Shown in pieces: positions 56,180-64,000 of a stretch of 64,000 nucleotides of DNA. Source of the DNA: Batkoa obscura (taxonomy: Eukaryota > Entomophthoromycota > Entomophthoromycetes > Entomophthorales > Batkoaceae); contig JASVEC010000013.1 in the NCBI GenBank assembly GCA_030770535.1, forward strand, positions 310,001 to 374,000, given 5' to 3'. Numbering within the stretch: the first letter of the stretch is position 1; every line of letters starts with the position of its first letter. The notes under the pieces were generated by a model. The model worked only from the letters and a program-made list of their open reading frames with translations, was not told where the DNA came from and searched no databases. Position numbers and translations under genes: made by a program.

Positions 56180-56720
56180 TAAGGTAATAATTTCAGGCAA
56201 ACAAAGAAAACACTTCAAATAAATAAGCCCCTTCACCTTCTCTTGCTTAATCTATAATATGGACAATGAAGCTTTTCTACACATCTATATTACCTGGTAC
56301 TTTGCATCAGACTTCTGGAATAAAATTTTGAGCCTTTCCCCCCTCCATACCTGCCTCTACTACAGAAAAAATTAACACTCTTGAAAACTTCTTACCCTTA
56401 TTATCATTGTATAGCCCCGACACGATCTTTATGCTAGTTAGGTCCAGCTTCCCCAGTATTACAGCTCCAAATACAAAACTAATGCTCCACCCTTCCTCCT
56501 CCATCCCTTCGACGACCTTCCTACCATGCAAGAACTTGCTCTTTAAAGAACCCCCTTTCATCACCCATTGCAAATCCTCTGGATCGAAATCTCCTGACCC
56601 AGATTTTGTAAAGCCCCTGTCTCATTTTCATACCAAGCCTTTTATACTTTAAAGGCTGCCTCTTCCCTCCACTCCAATGCTCCCTAATTGGTTCTCCGAT
56701 TCCTTTTTTTGCACTAATAA
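56180..56720 (-). other. base-composition anomaly with broken protein-like frames, possible LINE relic
   Basis: This stretch is visibly richer in G and C than its surroundings and on the minus strand reads as protein-like sequence in two frames: REHWSGGKRQPLKYKRLGMK in one, GDFDPEDLQWVMKGGSLKSK and VILGKLDLTSIKIVSGLYN in another. The frames are offset by one base and each is stopped after about 90-100 codons. The second piece loosely recalls the endonuclease part of LINE-type retrotransposons, but no catalytic residues can be placed. It could equally be a relic of a transferred or host gene. Confidence 0.35.
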
Positions 56721-57509
56721 AAACACAAGACTCTTTTCTTGAATTTAAAAAAAATCGGGTGCTACATTTGAAAAATATTAAACAAAGGCAATAAAATAGT
56801 CTAATAGAATTTAATAATTTCATCACCAATCCAAATTAAATGAATATAAGGTTATTCATAAGTCTCTTATTTATTACTTTTCCATTATTTTAAATTATTC
56901 TCTATTTTTATGATTTAAAAATAAATCCTTATTTATAAATAATTTTATACAAAAGGCCAAATGGTTTAAATATTTTATTTGCCAAGGTAAAAGAATAACC
57001 ATGAGTTAGTGTTTATTAGGATGGTACGATAGCAAAAGGAATTAATTTTAAAAAGAGATACATTAACCAAATTTACCTGTTCTTTTGAATAAAGTGCCAG
57101 GAAAATAGGATTTAACTTCATTCTTTATAATATTTCACGGTTTAACTGTAAAATTAGGTAAAGGTAATGAATGGTACATGTAAAATTGGTATATTTATTA
57201 TAATATAATTAATAAAATTTTGTATTTGAAGGGGCAATAAATTTTGTAAACTAAACACTAATTATGAGAAAAAAATCTTCAGTAGGAATTTTAAAAAAAA
57301 CTTTAATGTAATATCTTAATAGTGTTACATATTTTCAACCACTATATTAAAACTTATTGTAATAGCTATTAAAATTCAATTTAATTCTCAAAATTTACCA
57401 AATAAGAACTCATTTGAACAAATCAACATGCGATTTTATATTATCAGCACAATTAAACTATAAGAAATACAGTAGCTTTTAATATTGATTATATTTCTTT
57501 TCTTTCTAA
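56721..57509. other. intergenic, nothing coding
   Basis: AT-rich upstream region of the glycosyltransferase; no clear TATA box. Confidence 0.55.
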
Positions 57510-58364
57510 ATGATTAGGCTTGCTTATAAAAAAATTATTTTTTTGATTTTAATCATTTTAGTTACCGTAAGTTTATTATATATAAACCTAGATAAACCTT
57601 TTATTGGAGTACATAAATCTGGATTTAAATATAATAATGGAAAAATACCAAAAGTAATCCATCAAACATGGAAAGACAAAAATATAGAAGATGTAGCAGC
57701 CAAAGAATCATGGGAAAAAATGAATCCGGAATATGAATATAAGTTTCATACAGACGAAGAATGCGATAAGTATGTAAAAGAAAGATTTCCGGATATTTAC
57801 CCATTGTATATGAAGCTTCCAAAAAATATAATGAGATTTGATTTATTTAGGTACCTTTTAATTTATGATGAAGGAGGCATATATTCAGATATAGACACCG
57901 AATGTATTAAACCTATTGATGAATGGACTAAAAATTATGAAAATGTTGGAGCAGTTATTGGAGTTGAGCTAGATGCCTCAGACCATATTGTACCTTGGTT
58001 TAGTCCAGTTCAATTACAATTGATCCAATGGACATTTGCTGCTTCTCCACGTCATCCTATTATACAGCATGTGATTAACGGTATTGCATTCAATTATTCT
58101 TCTACACCAGTCGAGGAGTTGGAAAAAATATCAGTTCACGATACAACCGGGCCATCAATTTGGACTAAGCTTGTTTTAGATTACTTATGTAAACTCAAGT
58201 TTTGCAATTGGAGGAGTTTAAGAAGCTTAGAAGAACCTGTACTTATTGATGATGTTTTAATATTGCCTCCTTTTTCTTTCAATGTATATACTGATATGAG
58301 GCCCAAAGGTCCTGAACATAAATTTTCGTATGTTATACATAAATTTTTAGGTAGCTGGAAATAA
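57510..58364 (+). CDS. OCH1-like DXD glycosyltransferase, type II membrane protein
   Basis: 284 residues in one exon. A short basic N-terminus and one hydrophobic anchor (about 8-25, KKIIFLILIILVTVSLLYI) indicate a type II Golgi protein. The catalytic region has the family start GKIPKVIHQTWKDK (44-57), then PKNIMRFDLFRYLLIYDEGG (104-123) and the DXD motif YSDIDTECIKP with Asp127 and Asp129 for metal-nucleotide-sugar binding. This is the DXD sugar-binding family of yeast Och1 (initiating alpha-1,6-mannosyltransferase) and of the Sur1/Csh1 mannosyltransferases. The size and sequence fit the Och1-like branch; the exact acceptor cannot be read. There is a Cys pair in the C-terminal part (YLCKLKFCNW). 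No intron. Confidence 0.9.
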   Translation: MIRLAYKKIIFLILIILVTVSLLYINLDKPFIGVHKSGFKYNNGKIPKVIHQTWKDKNIEDVAAKESWEKMNPEYEYKFHTDEECDKYVKERFPDIYPLYMKLPKNIMRFDLFRYLLIYDEGGIYSDIDTECIKPIDEWTKNYENVGAVIGVELDASDHIVPWFSPVQLQLIQWTFAASPRHPIIQHVINGIAFNYSSTPVEELEKISVHDTTGPSIWTKLVLDYLCKLKFCNWRSLRSLEEPVLIDDVLILPPFSFNVYTDMRPKGPEHKFSYVIHKFLGSWK

Positions 58365-58642
58365 AAGTTGGCTATTAAAACCAATATATTTTTTGTAATA
58401 TGATGAGTATAACTTTAGAATAACTTTTTCATGTTAAAAATACTGCTCGTATTAGAAAGTTTTAGATCAATAGAAAAAACTATCTTTACGATTGAAAAGT
58501 TTTTTAATTGTAATGATAATTTTTTAGACTTGGACACTATGTTTTATAAAACTCTTTTGCTATAATTTGTGTTCTTTGGGAGTTTTGGATTTAATTCTGA
58601 GATCAGAGCATTTTAAGTTTATAACCCTTATTTAATTTAAAA
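58365..58642. other. spacer after the glycosyltransferase
   Basis: AT-rich, no feature. Confidence 0.5.
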
Positions 58643-58748
58643 ATATGTGGTGTTTTTTTTGGTTTCATCATTTTTTCCATTTTTTAAGCGCTATTTGAGT
58701 GAAAAGATTGTTAGTGAAATTCTTAAACAAAAAAATATATCCTCATAT
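58643..58748 (-). mobile_element. 105-bp-family MITE, copy 18
   Basis: Reverse orientation, ATATGTGGTGTTTTTTTTGG to ATATCCTCATAT, core AAGCGCTATTTGAGTGAAAA. Confidence 0.9.
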
Positions 58749-58867
58749 GTTCTATTTTAGATTATCAGTTATTGACAAATGATTGTCCAAAATTGGGTGC
58801 TTCAATTTTTGGAACAATTTCTAGAGGCAGTGTATAACTACTTATCTCGCTTCTTGGTTTTTATACC

Positions 58868-58974
58868 ATATGGGGGCGCTTTTTTTGGTTTCATTACTTT
58901 TTCCATCTTTTAAGCACTATTTGGGCGGAAAAATTGTTAGTAAAATTCTTAAACACAAAAATACATCCCCATAT
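58868..58974 (-). mobile_element. 105-bp-family MITE, copy 19
   Basis: Reverse orientation, ATATGGGGGCGCTTTTTTTG to ATACATCCCCATAT, core AAGCACTATTTGGGCGGAAA. It lies 120 bp behind copy 18 in the same orientation. Confidence 0.92.
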
Positions 58975-59566
58975 GTGTTAAAAAAACCACTGTTCTTTTA
59001 GGAGTAAGTGTCTATAAAAGACAATGACAGCTGGCTATTAATTGAATAATTATCAACAATTGAAAAGTAATATTTGGCCAATTTTTTAATATCAAATAAT
59101 GTTCTCATACAAAAGCAGTAGAGGAAAACATTATAAATAGTTTATATGTTAGCCCTATTCCATCTAATCTATCATTTGTCGCCTTCCTATCGCTCTCTTA
59201 TCTGTATCGTTATTTTTTACTGTTTTGAACTTTAGTTTTATTTAATTCATAACGACCAATTAGGGACTTTCTGACTCCCTTATTTTTTGTAAATCTCGAT
59301 GTAAAATATACAGTTGTTTTATTTCTGGGATATGTTTAAGCTAAGAGAGTCAAATAAAGTAGTCTAAATAGGAAGGAGGCTCATATTAGGTTAGATCCGA
59401 GGCATAAGCTCTAGTATTTTTTTCCAAGCTTTTAAAAAAGATATATTAACCTTTCATTTAAACAAAGTTAATGCTATTTATTAATTTAGATAATTAATAC
59501 AAATTTACAGCTAAGGTAAAAAAATATCTAAGAGATAAATATTAAATAACAGTAAAAGGTTATTTT
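58975..59566. other. intergenic, nothing coding
   Basis: No supported feature. Confidence 0.6.
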
Positions 59567-59736
59567 AAAAAGGACCTTTCCTATTATTAAAGGCAATAGG
59601 GTTACAGTTAATAAAATGTAAAGGTCTTTTTATTTAGGGGATTATGTCAATGTAGAGATCTTAATGAATTTGACCCAAAAGCAAATGTATGATCTTTAAA
59701 GATTGAATTTATATCTGATAATAGGATCTCTACATT
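59567..59736. repeat. two small adjacent inverted repeats
   Basis: AAAAAGGACCTTT (59567-59579) faces AAAGGTCTTTTT (59620-59631), and AATGTAGAGATC (59649-59660) faces its exact reverse complement at 59725-59736. They could be stem-loops or worn MITE ends; no clear target-site duplications. Confidence 0.5.
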
Positions 59737-60192
59737 ACAAAAATATTTTAGATGAAGAAATTTTTGTTTATCCCTATCAGTCACTTAATCAGTTTTTAAT
59801 TTCACCCAATAATAAAACACTTCTAAGCCTCTGGTTCCTTTATTTTCAAAAAAGATTACTTATTAGTAGAATTAACAATTAATTTAATGTAGCATTCTGT
59901 CAAAAAGGCCCTTTAACTCTTTCTGTAAGATGGTGTTAGTAAGGTATAGGAGTGAGTTTATGGACCTTTATATTCCAGTAAAAAAACAGATATATTAACA
60001 ATAATATAACTAGTTTTGGAACTAATTGTAAATTCAAAGAGTGCGATAATAGCTATATAAACATTTAACTTATGAGCCATAACTGGGATTAATGGATATA
60101 CAATTAACCTATAAAGATTAAAAAAATTAATTTCAAGCCTTTGGTTTTTTGAGTTTGTATTTATTCTATTCAAAGCGCTTCTTTCCTTCAAT
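59737..60192. other. intergenic, nothing coding
   Basis: The 91-codon open frame starting at 60233 runs into MITE copy 20 and is not a convincing gene. Confidence 0.55.
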
Positions 60193-60298
60193 ATATGGAG
60201 ATGTATTTTTTTGTTTAAAAATTCTACTAACAATTTTTCCGCTCAAATAGTGCTTAAAAATGGAAAAAATGTTGAAATAAAAAAAACACCCCCATATA
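60193..60298 (+). mobile_element. 105-bp-family MITE, copy 20
   Basis: ATATGGAGATGTATTTTTTTG to AACACCCCCATATAT, core CCGCTCAAATAGTGCTT. Confidence 0.92.
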
Positions 60299-61799
60299 TT
60301 GATATTTTATGTTAATTAAATACACTATTGCTATTACCATTGAGTATAATATTAAGCTTGACATATCAAATAAATTAATCATTTGAAGTAGATAACGTAT
60401 TGATGGCGAGCGATTATGCTAGGTGTAGATTGTAGCATTATCCTAATACCATATATTAAATCCCTCATTGAGGTACAAAGTGATAATCTATAGGAAGTTG
60501 ATTTGTTAACCTCTTTATTATAATACAAGATGGTAGTAAATAGCGTGAAAGGAAGTAGGATAAAAGTAATTGGAATTGTATTGGTATAAAAAAACTAACA
60601 AAATATCAATTAAAGCCATTAGCACCATCCATTTTTAAGGTAAAGTATTTAAAGAGTATTCATTGATGTCTGGTTTTATAGTAGCTTTAGTACTTGTTTT
60701 ATTCTTATTTATTGGTTAACCTTTGTATAGTTTATTTGTGCTCATGTTCCTGTTCTTATTTTAAACTAATAACACAATGAAATAAACTCATGTAGTAGAA
60801 GCTTTATTTAAAAAAATTAGAGCTAATTTAGAATCAAAGTTTGAATTTGGATTTAAAGATTAATTTATAGAATTGTTTAATACAAAACCACTAGTTGTTA
60901 GCATATTATATAAAGGAAATATACTTTAAAGAGACAAATATGCTACATTTAATAAATGACGTCTTCACACTTGCTTCAAATAGCATCGAATTCGATTTTC
61001 TTTAAAACTGTATATAAATTTATAAATTTATAAATTTATAAATTCTAATTGTTTATTTAGGTTGAAATAATAGTGAATTTTTTTTGGTTCATCATTTTCG
61101 ATATCTTGTGCCATTTTATCGCTATCTACTGCAGCCTTCCTTAGCTTGCTATTATATAACCATTAAGAATTATGATAAATAGAACCCTTTTACTTTGATT
61201 TAAATAAACGTATTTGATCTTAGTATTTGAATTTTGTATTAAAAAAAGAAGTAAGATAACCCATGCTTATATTTATACAGATTGTAGATGTCTATTAATA
61301 AGATCTGAAATCCTTTTATCAAATAACTGCTTCCACATAGATTAATTTCCCTTAAAGAAAAGGATTAACAAAGAAAGCTTGGCTGATTCTTTTTAAAATA
61401 TTCAACAATTCCTCATATATCCCTAATTTGATACATACAATTTCATTTTTATAGTAAAGGCTATGTGATATTCAAGTTAAATGTATACACTACATCTAAA
61501 TACGAAACTTTCAATCTACGAATAAAACTACTGATATATATAGTTTAAAGAATATTAGTAGTGTTTAAGATGACCCGTTAAGCCAAGTCTCTGTGCCCAT
61601 GGTAAAATTAATGATGTAATAAGTTGAACTTTAATTACTTAAATAATTCCTTCATAACTCTTGAGTTTATACTATATTAATTTAGTTTTGTATCAACCTA
61701 ATATCCACTTCGACCCTTTGATCGTATAAATGGATTTAAATGTAAATAGAGCTATCTATAAAATTAATTATCACCGATAAAACTAGACTTAAGAAAGGC
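60299..61799. other. intergenic, nothing coding
   Basis: About 1.5 kb without a gene. A 9-bp tandem (TTTATAAAT, about four units) lies at 61013-61044, and a possible half copy of the 105-bp MITE (TTTTTTTGGTTCATCATTTTC) at 61079-61100. Confidence 0.5.
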
Positions 61800-61902
61800 A
61801 TATGGTGATGTTTTTTGGTTTCATCATTCTTTCCATTTTTAAGCGCTATTTGAGTGGAAAGGTTGTTAGTAAAATTCTTAAACAAAAATACATCCTCATA
61901 TA
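61800..61902 (-). mobile_element. 105-bp-family MITE, copy 21
   Basis: Reverse orientation, ATATGGTGATGTTTTTTGG to ATACATCCTCATAT, core AAGCGCTATTTGAGTGGAAA. Confidence 0.9.
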
Positions 61903-62565
61903 ATTAACGTTTCTTTGATTAAAAATGATCAAAATTCATTCTATTAAAGATTAGAATAGTCGTTGCTTCATTGACTTAAACTATTCGAAAAAAAAGTTGA
62001 TAAAATTCTTAAAAGAGCTTACACCACTAACTAGTTTATTAACAAATTATCAAAATAAATTAACATTTACAGTATCTAAAGAACCATTATGTAATAAGAA
62101 GCATGGTAGATTTAGCGGAAATTTATACAAATAATGATACATTGGTAGTCTACATATAAATATTTTTTATTCTTTTATGTTGTTTTGATCTATTTAATTT
62201 TTTCTGAAATTCGGTTAATCCAAAATAGTCATTTATATTTATCCTATAATTTAAAAGCGGCATTAATGTAGATTTCTGTGTAGAATATCTTCGCTAGCAG
62301 TAATGCATTCTTGATCTAACATAAAATCTAAAGATCATGAGGAATTTAAGCTCAAGCTTACTTGATATTTCGCTAAAATAAAATTCACTTCCAAGTGATT
62401 GGATAAAATTATTCTGTTAACATTATTAAGATTTAGTATAGCTTAACTTAATATTATTTCATTTTGTGTTGAATTAATATTTAAAAATAAGCTTTTTAAC
62501 AATAGCTTTTTGTATTTTATTTGTAGAACTTTACCATCTATCAAGCTCAATTAACAACTATTCTA
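61903..62565. other. intergenic, upstream of receptor
   Basis: No TATA box or other feature recognised. Confidence 0.5.
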
Positions 62566-63468
62566 ATGGAAATCGATTCCTATAATTCATTTCATTATAC
62601 AGCCGTAGGATTAATTTTTGCAGCTATACTATTAAATACATTTTTGATATATTTTTGCCTACGTATAAAGACATTAACCAGAGATTTAAAATTAATAATT
62701 GCTATAGCAGCAGCAGAGTATTTTGTACCAATAGTAGTATTGATTGATTATATATACTATTGCATCCATGAAGAAAGACTAATTCACATAAATTTAGGAT
62801 GTCAAGTCCTTGGATTTTTAACAACAATTATCTATTATTTTGAAATTTTATTAAACGTTTTTTTAGCTGCTGAAAGGTTATGCAAAGTACTTGAAGTTAG
62901 ACTACCTACTTTTGTATATTTTGTGTTATATTCAAATACCCTAGTTTTTTTGTTCCTTTTATCCTATTGTACATCTCAAAATTTAATGATACCGGCTACT
63001 TCCGAATTAACTTGCGTGTTAGCTGTAACTACTTCAATACTTGGCTCAATTACTTATCATTATCTTTTATTTGGATTTTTCTTAGGAATTGTAATAATAT
63101 CCTTATGTTATTATAAACTAGCCAAAAGCATAACCAATTTGAAAAATTTTATTGAAATCGAAGCAATTTCAAACCGAAGTAAGCAAGTGAGCAGTGTAAA
63201 CCCAAAGTATAATTCGGCTTCAATTAGAATATACATTATATTAATATTGTATACTATCTGTATGTTTGGTTCAATTTTTTTCCATTTATTAGAAAGCTCA
63301 CTCCATTATACATGGGGTAAAATAAATCAAACAATACTTATTACAAATCAAGTAGCCCAAATCTTATTTATCATTGGGATATTGACCAATTCAACGTTAC
63401 TTTTAACTATACATACTGGTATAAGAAAAGAAGTGACCTTCTTTTACAGACATATGAAGTGCTGGTAG
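62566..63468 (+). CDS. divergent class A GPCR-like receptor
   Basis: Single-exon protein of 300 residues with seven hydrophobic segments (about 11-32, 41-63, 83-106, 115-136, 160-184, 221-243, 257-282). Cys79 (NLGCQVL) and Cys150 (ELTCVLA) could form the extracellular disulfide. Helix 3 ends LLNVFLAAERLCKVLE, with a Glu-Arg pair at the DRY position, closer to the canonical motif than the MRY of the other receptors here. Helix 7 reads ILTNSTLLLTIHTGIRKEV, with Asn-Ser in place of Asn-Pro. It is clearly not a close paralogue of subfamilies A or B. Ligand unknown. It may couple to G proteins, but a non-signalling role cannot be excluded. Confidence 0.75.
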   Translation: MEIDSYNSFHYTAVGLIFAAILLNTFLIYFCLRIKTLTRDLKLIIAIAAAEYFVPIVVLIDYIYYCIHEERLIHINLGCQVLGFLTTIIYYFEILLNVFLAAERLCKVLEVRLPTFVYFVLYSNTLVFLFLLSYCTSQNLMIPATSELTCVLAVTTSILGSITYHYLLFGFFLGIVIISLCYYKLAKSITNLKNFIEIEAISNRSKQVSSVNPKYNSASIRIYIILILYTICMFGSIFFHLLESSLHYTWGKINQTILITNQVAQILFIIGILTNSTLLLTIHTGIRKEVTFFYRHMKCW

Positions 63469-63886
63469 TCAGCTATAGTATCATATTTGATATCCGTTCA
63501 CTTGATTAATATTAGTTCAATCACTTGGTTAAATTACTCGCCTTATTTCATTATCCATTTCATCATTTTACTAATAAATCCGAAAATATTACCCATTTTA
63601 CCTTTGAATTTATTTAAACTAATCCTGGTAAAATAGGTAAGCATAGTTAAGTTCCTGTTTGCGCTTCATATGCATGTTAAAATTTAATTCATCAATATAG
63701 TTGTCACTTGTAAAAGATAATGATACTATTTTATATTTAAACATAGATTTTACTTTCTAATTGAAAATTAGAAAATGCTTTCAATTGATTTGTAAAAACA
63801 AAGTTAAAAGTACAAAAAAATAGGTTATATATTAATTGCTACATTAGAATTCAAGCAACTAATCTCTTCGAGAATTGCCCAAAAAT
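63469..63886. other. intergenic, nothing coding
   Basis: No supported feature between the receptor and the tRNA. Confidence 0.6.
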
Positions 63887-63959
63887 GGTCCCGTGGCCCA
63901 ATGGATAAGGCGTCTGTCTACGGAACAGAAGATTCCAGGTTCGATCCCTGGCGGGATCA
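63887..63959 (+). tRNA. tRNA-Arg (ACG)
   Basis: A 73-nt cloverleaf: acceptor GGTCCCG with CGGGATC (one G-U pair), D arm GCCCAATGGATAAGGC, anticodon stem TCTGT/ACAGA with loop CTACGGA (anticodon ACG), T arm CCAGGTTCGATCCCTGG, discriminator A. No intron. A T-rich stop follows after ATTAAA. Confidence 0.93.
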
Positions 63960-64000
63960 TTAAATTTTTTTGAATTTCTCCCAGTTTTAACTACTTGGGT

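Overview
The window looks like nuclear DNA of an early-diverging, very AT-rich fungus, most likely an entomophthoralean of the Conidiobolus coronatus type. The evidence is short GT-AG introns of about 40-60 bases, fungal housekeeping genes (CSE1, FAA-type acyl-CoA ligase, POM152, SQS1), eukaryotic tRNAs, and a set of single-exon seven-helix receptors resembling animal class A GPCRs, a family known to be expanded in Conidiobolus. The species name is inference; no search was run.

Layout. 1-15 kb is gene-dense: a SURF4-like membrane gene and an F-box gene, each with one frame break, an initiator tRNA-Met, an SQS1-like G-patch/R3H splicing factor, a long-chain acyl-CoA synthetase, an OST-alpha/TMEM184-like membrane protein, and the nuclear export receptor CSE1 in 18 exons. 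16-33 kb holds a second initiator tRNA-Met, three closely related receptors (subfamily A), a fragment resembling a fungal transcription-factor middle region, and POM152 in seven exons. 34-42 kb holds three copies of a secreted Gly/Ser/Ala-rich protein whose coding sequences look identical, two of them lying on the arms of a 1,068-bp inverted repeat, plus a secreted Pro-rich decapeptide-repeat protein. 43-54 kb holds four subfamily-B receptors in two inverted pairs; one pair shares a sharply bounded 509-bp tract and one member has lost its start codon. 57-64 kb holds an OCH1-like DXD glycosyltransferase, a divergent receptor and a tRNA-Arg.

The long intergenic stretches are sprinkled with at least 22 copies of one ~105-bp terminal-inverted-repeat element (a MITE), plus a 314-bp foldback MITE and a 90-bp one. 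The genes do not form a pathway. The theme is recent duplication in inverted orientation (receptors, secreted proteins, initiator tRNAs), with gene conversion keeping some copies alike. No complete virus-like element, CRISPR array or rRNA was seen.
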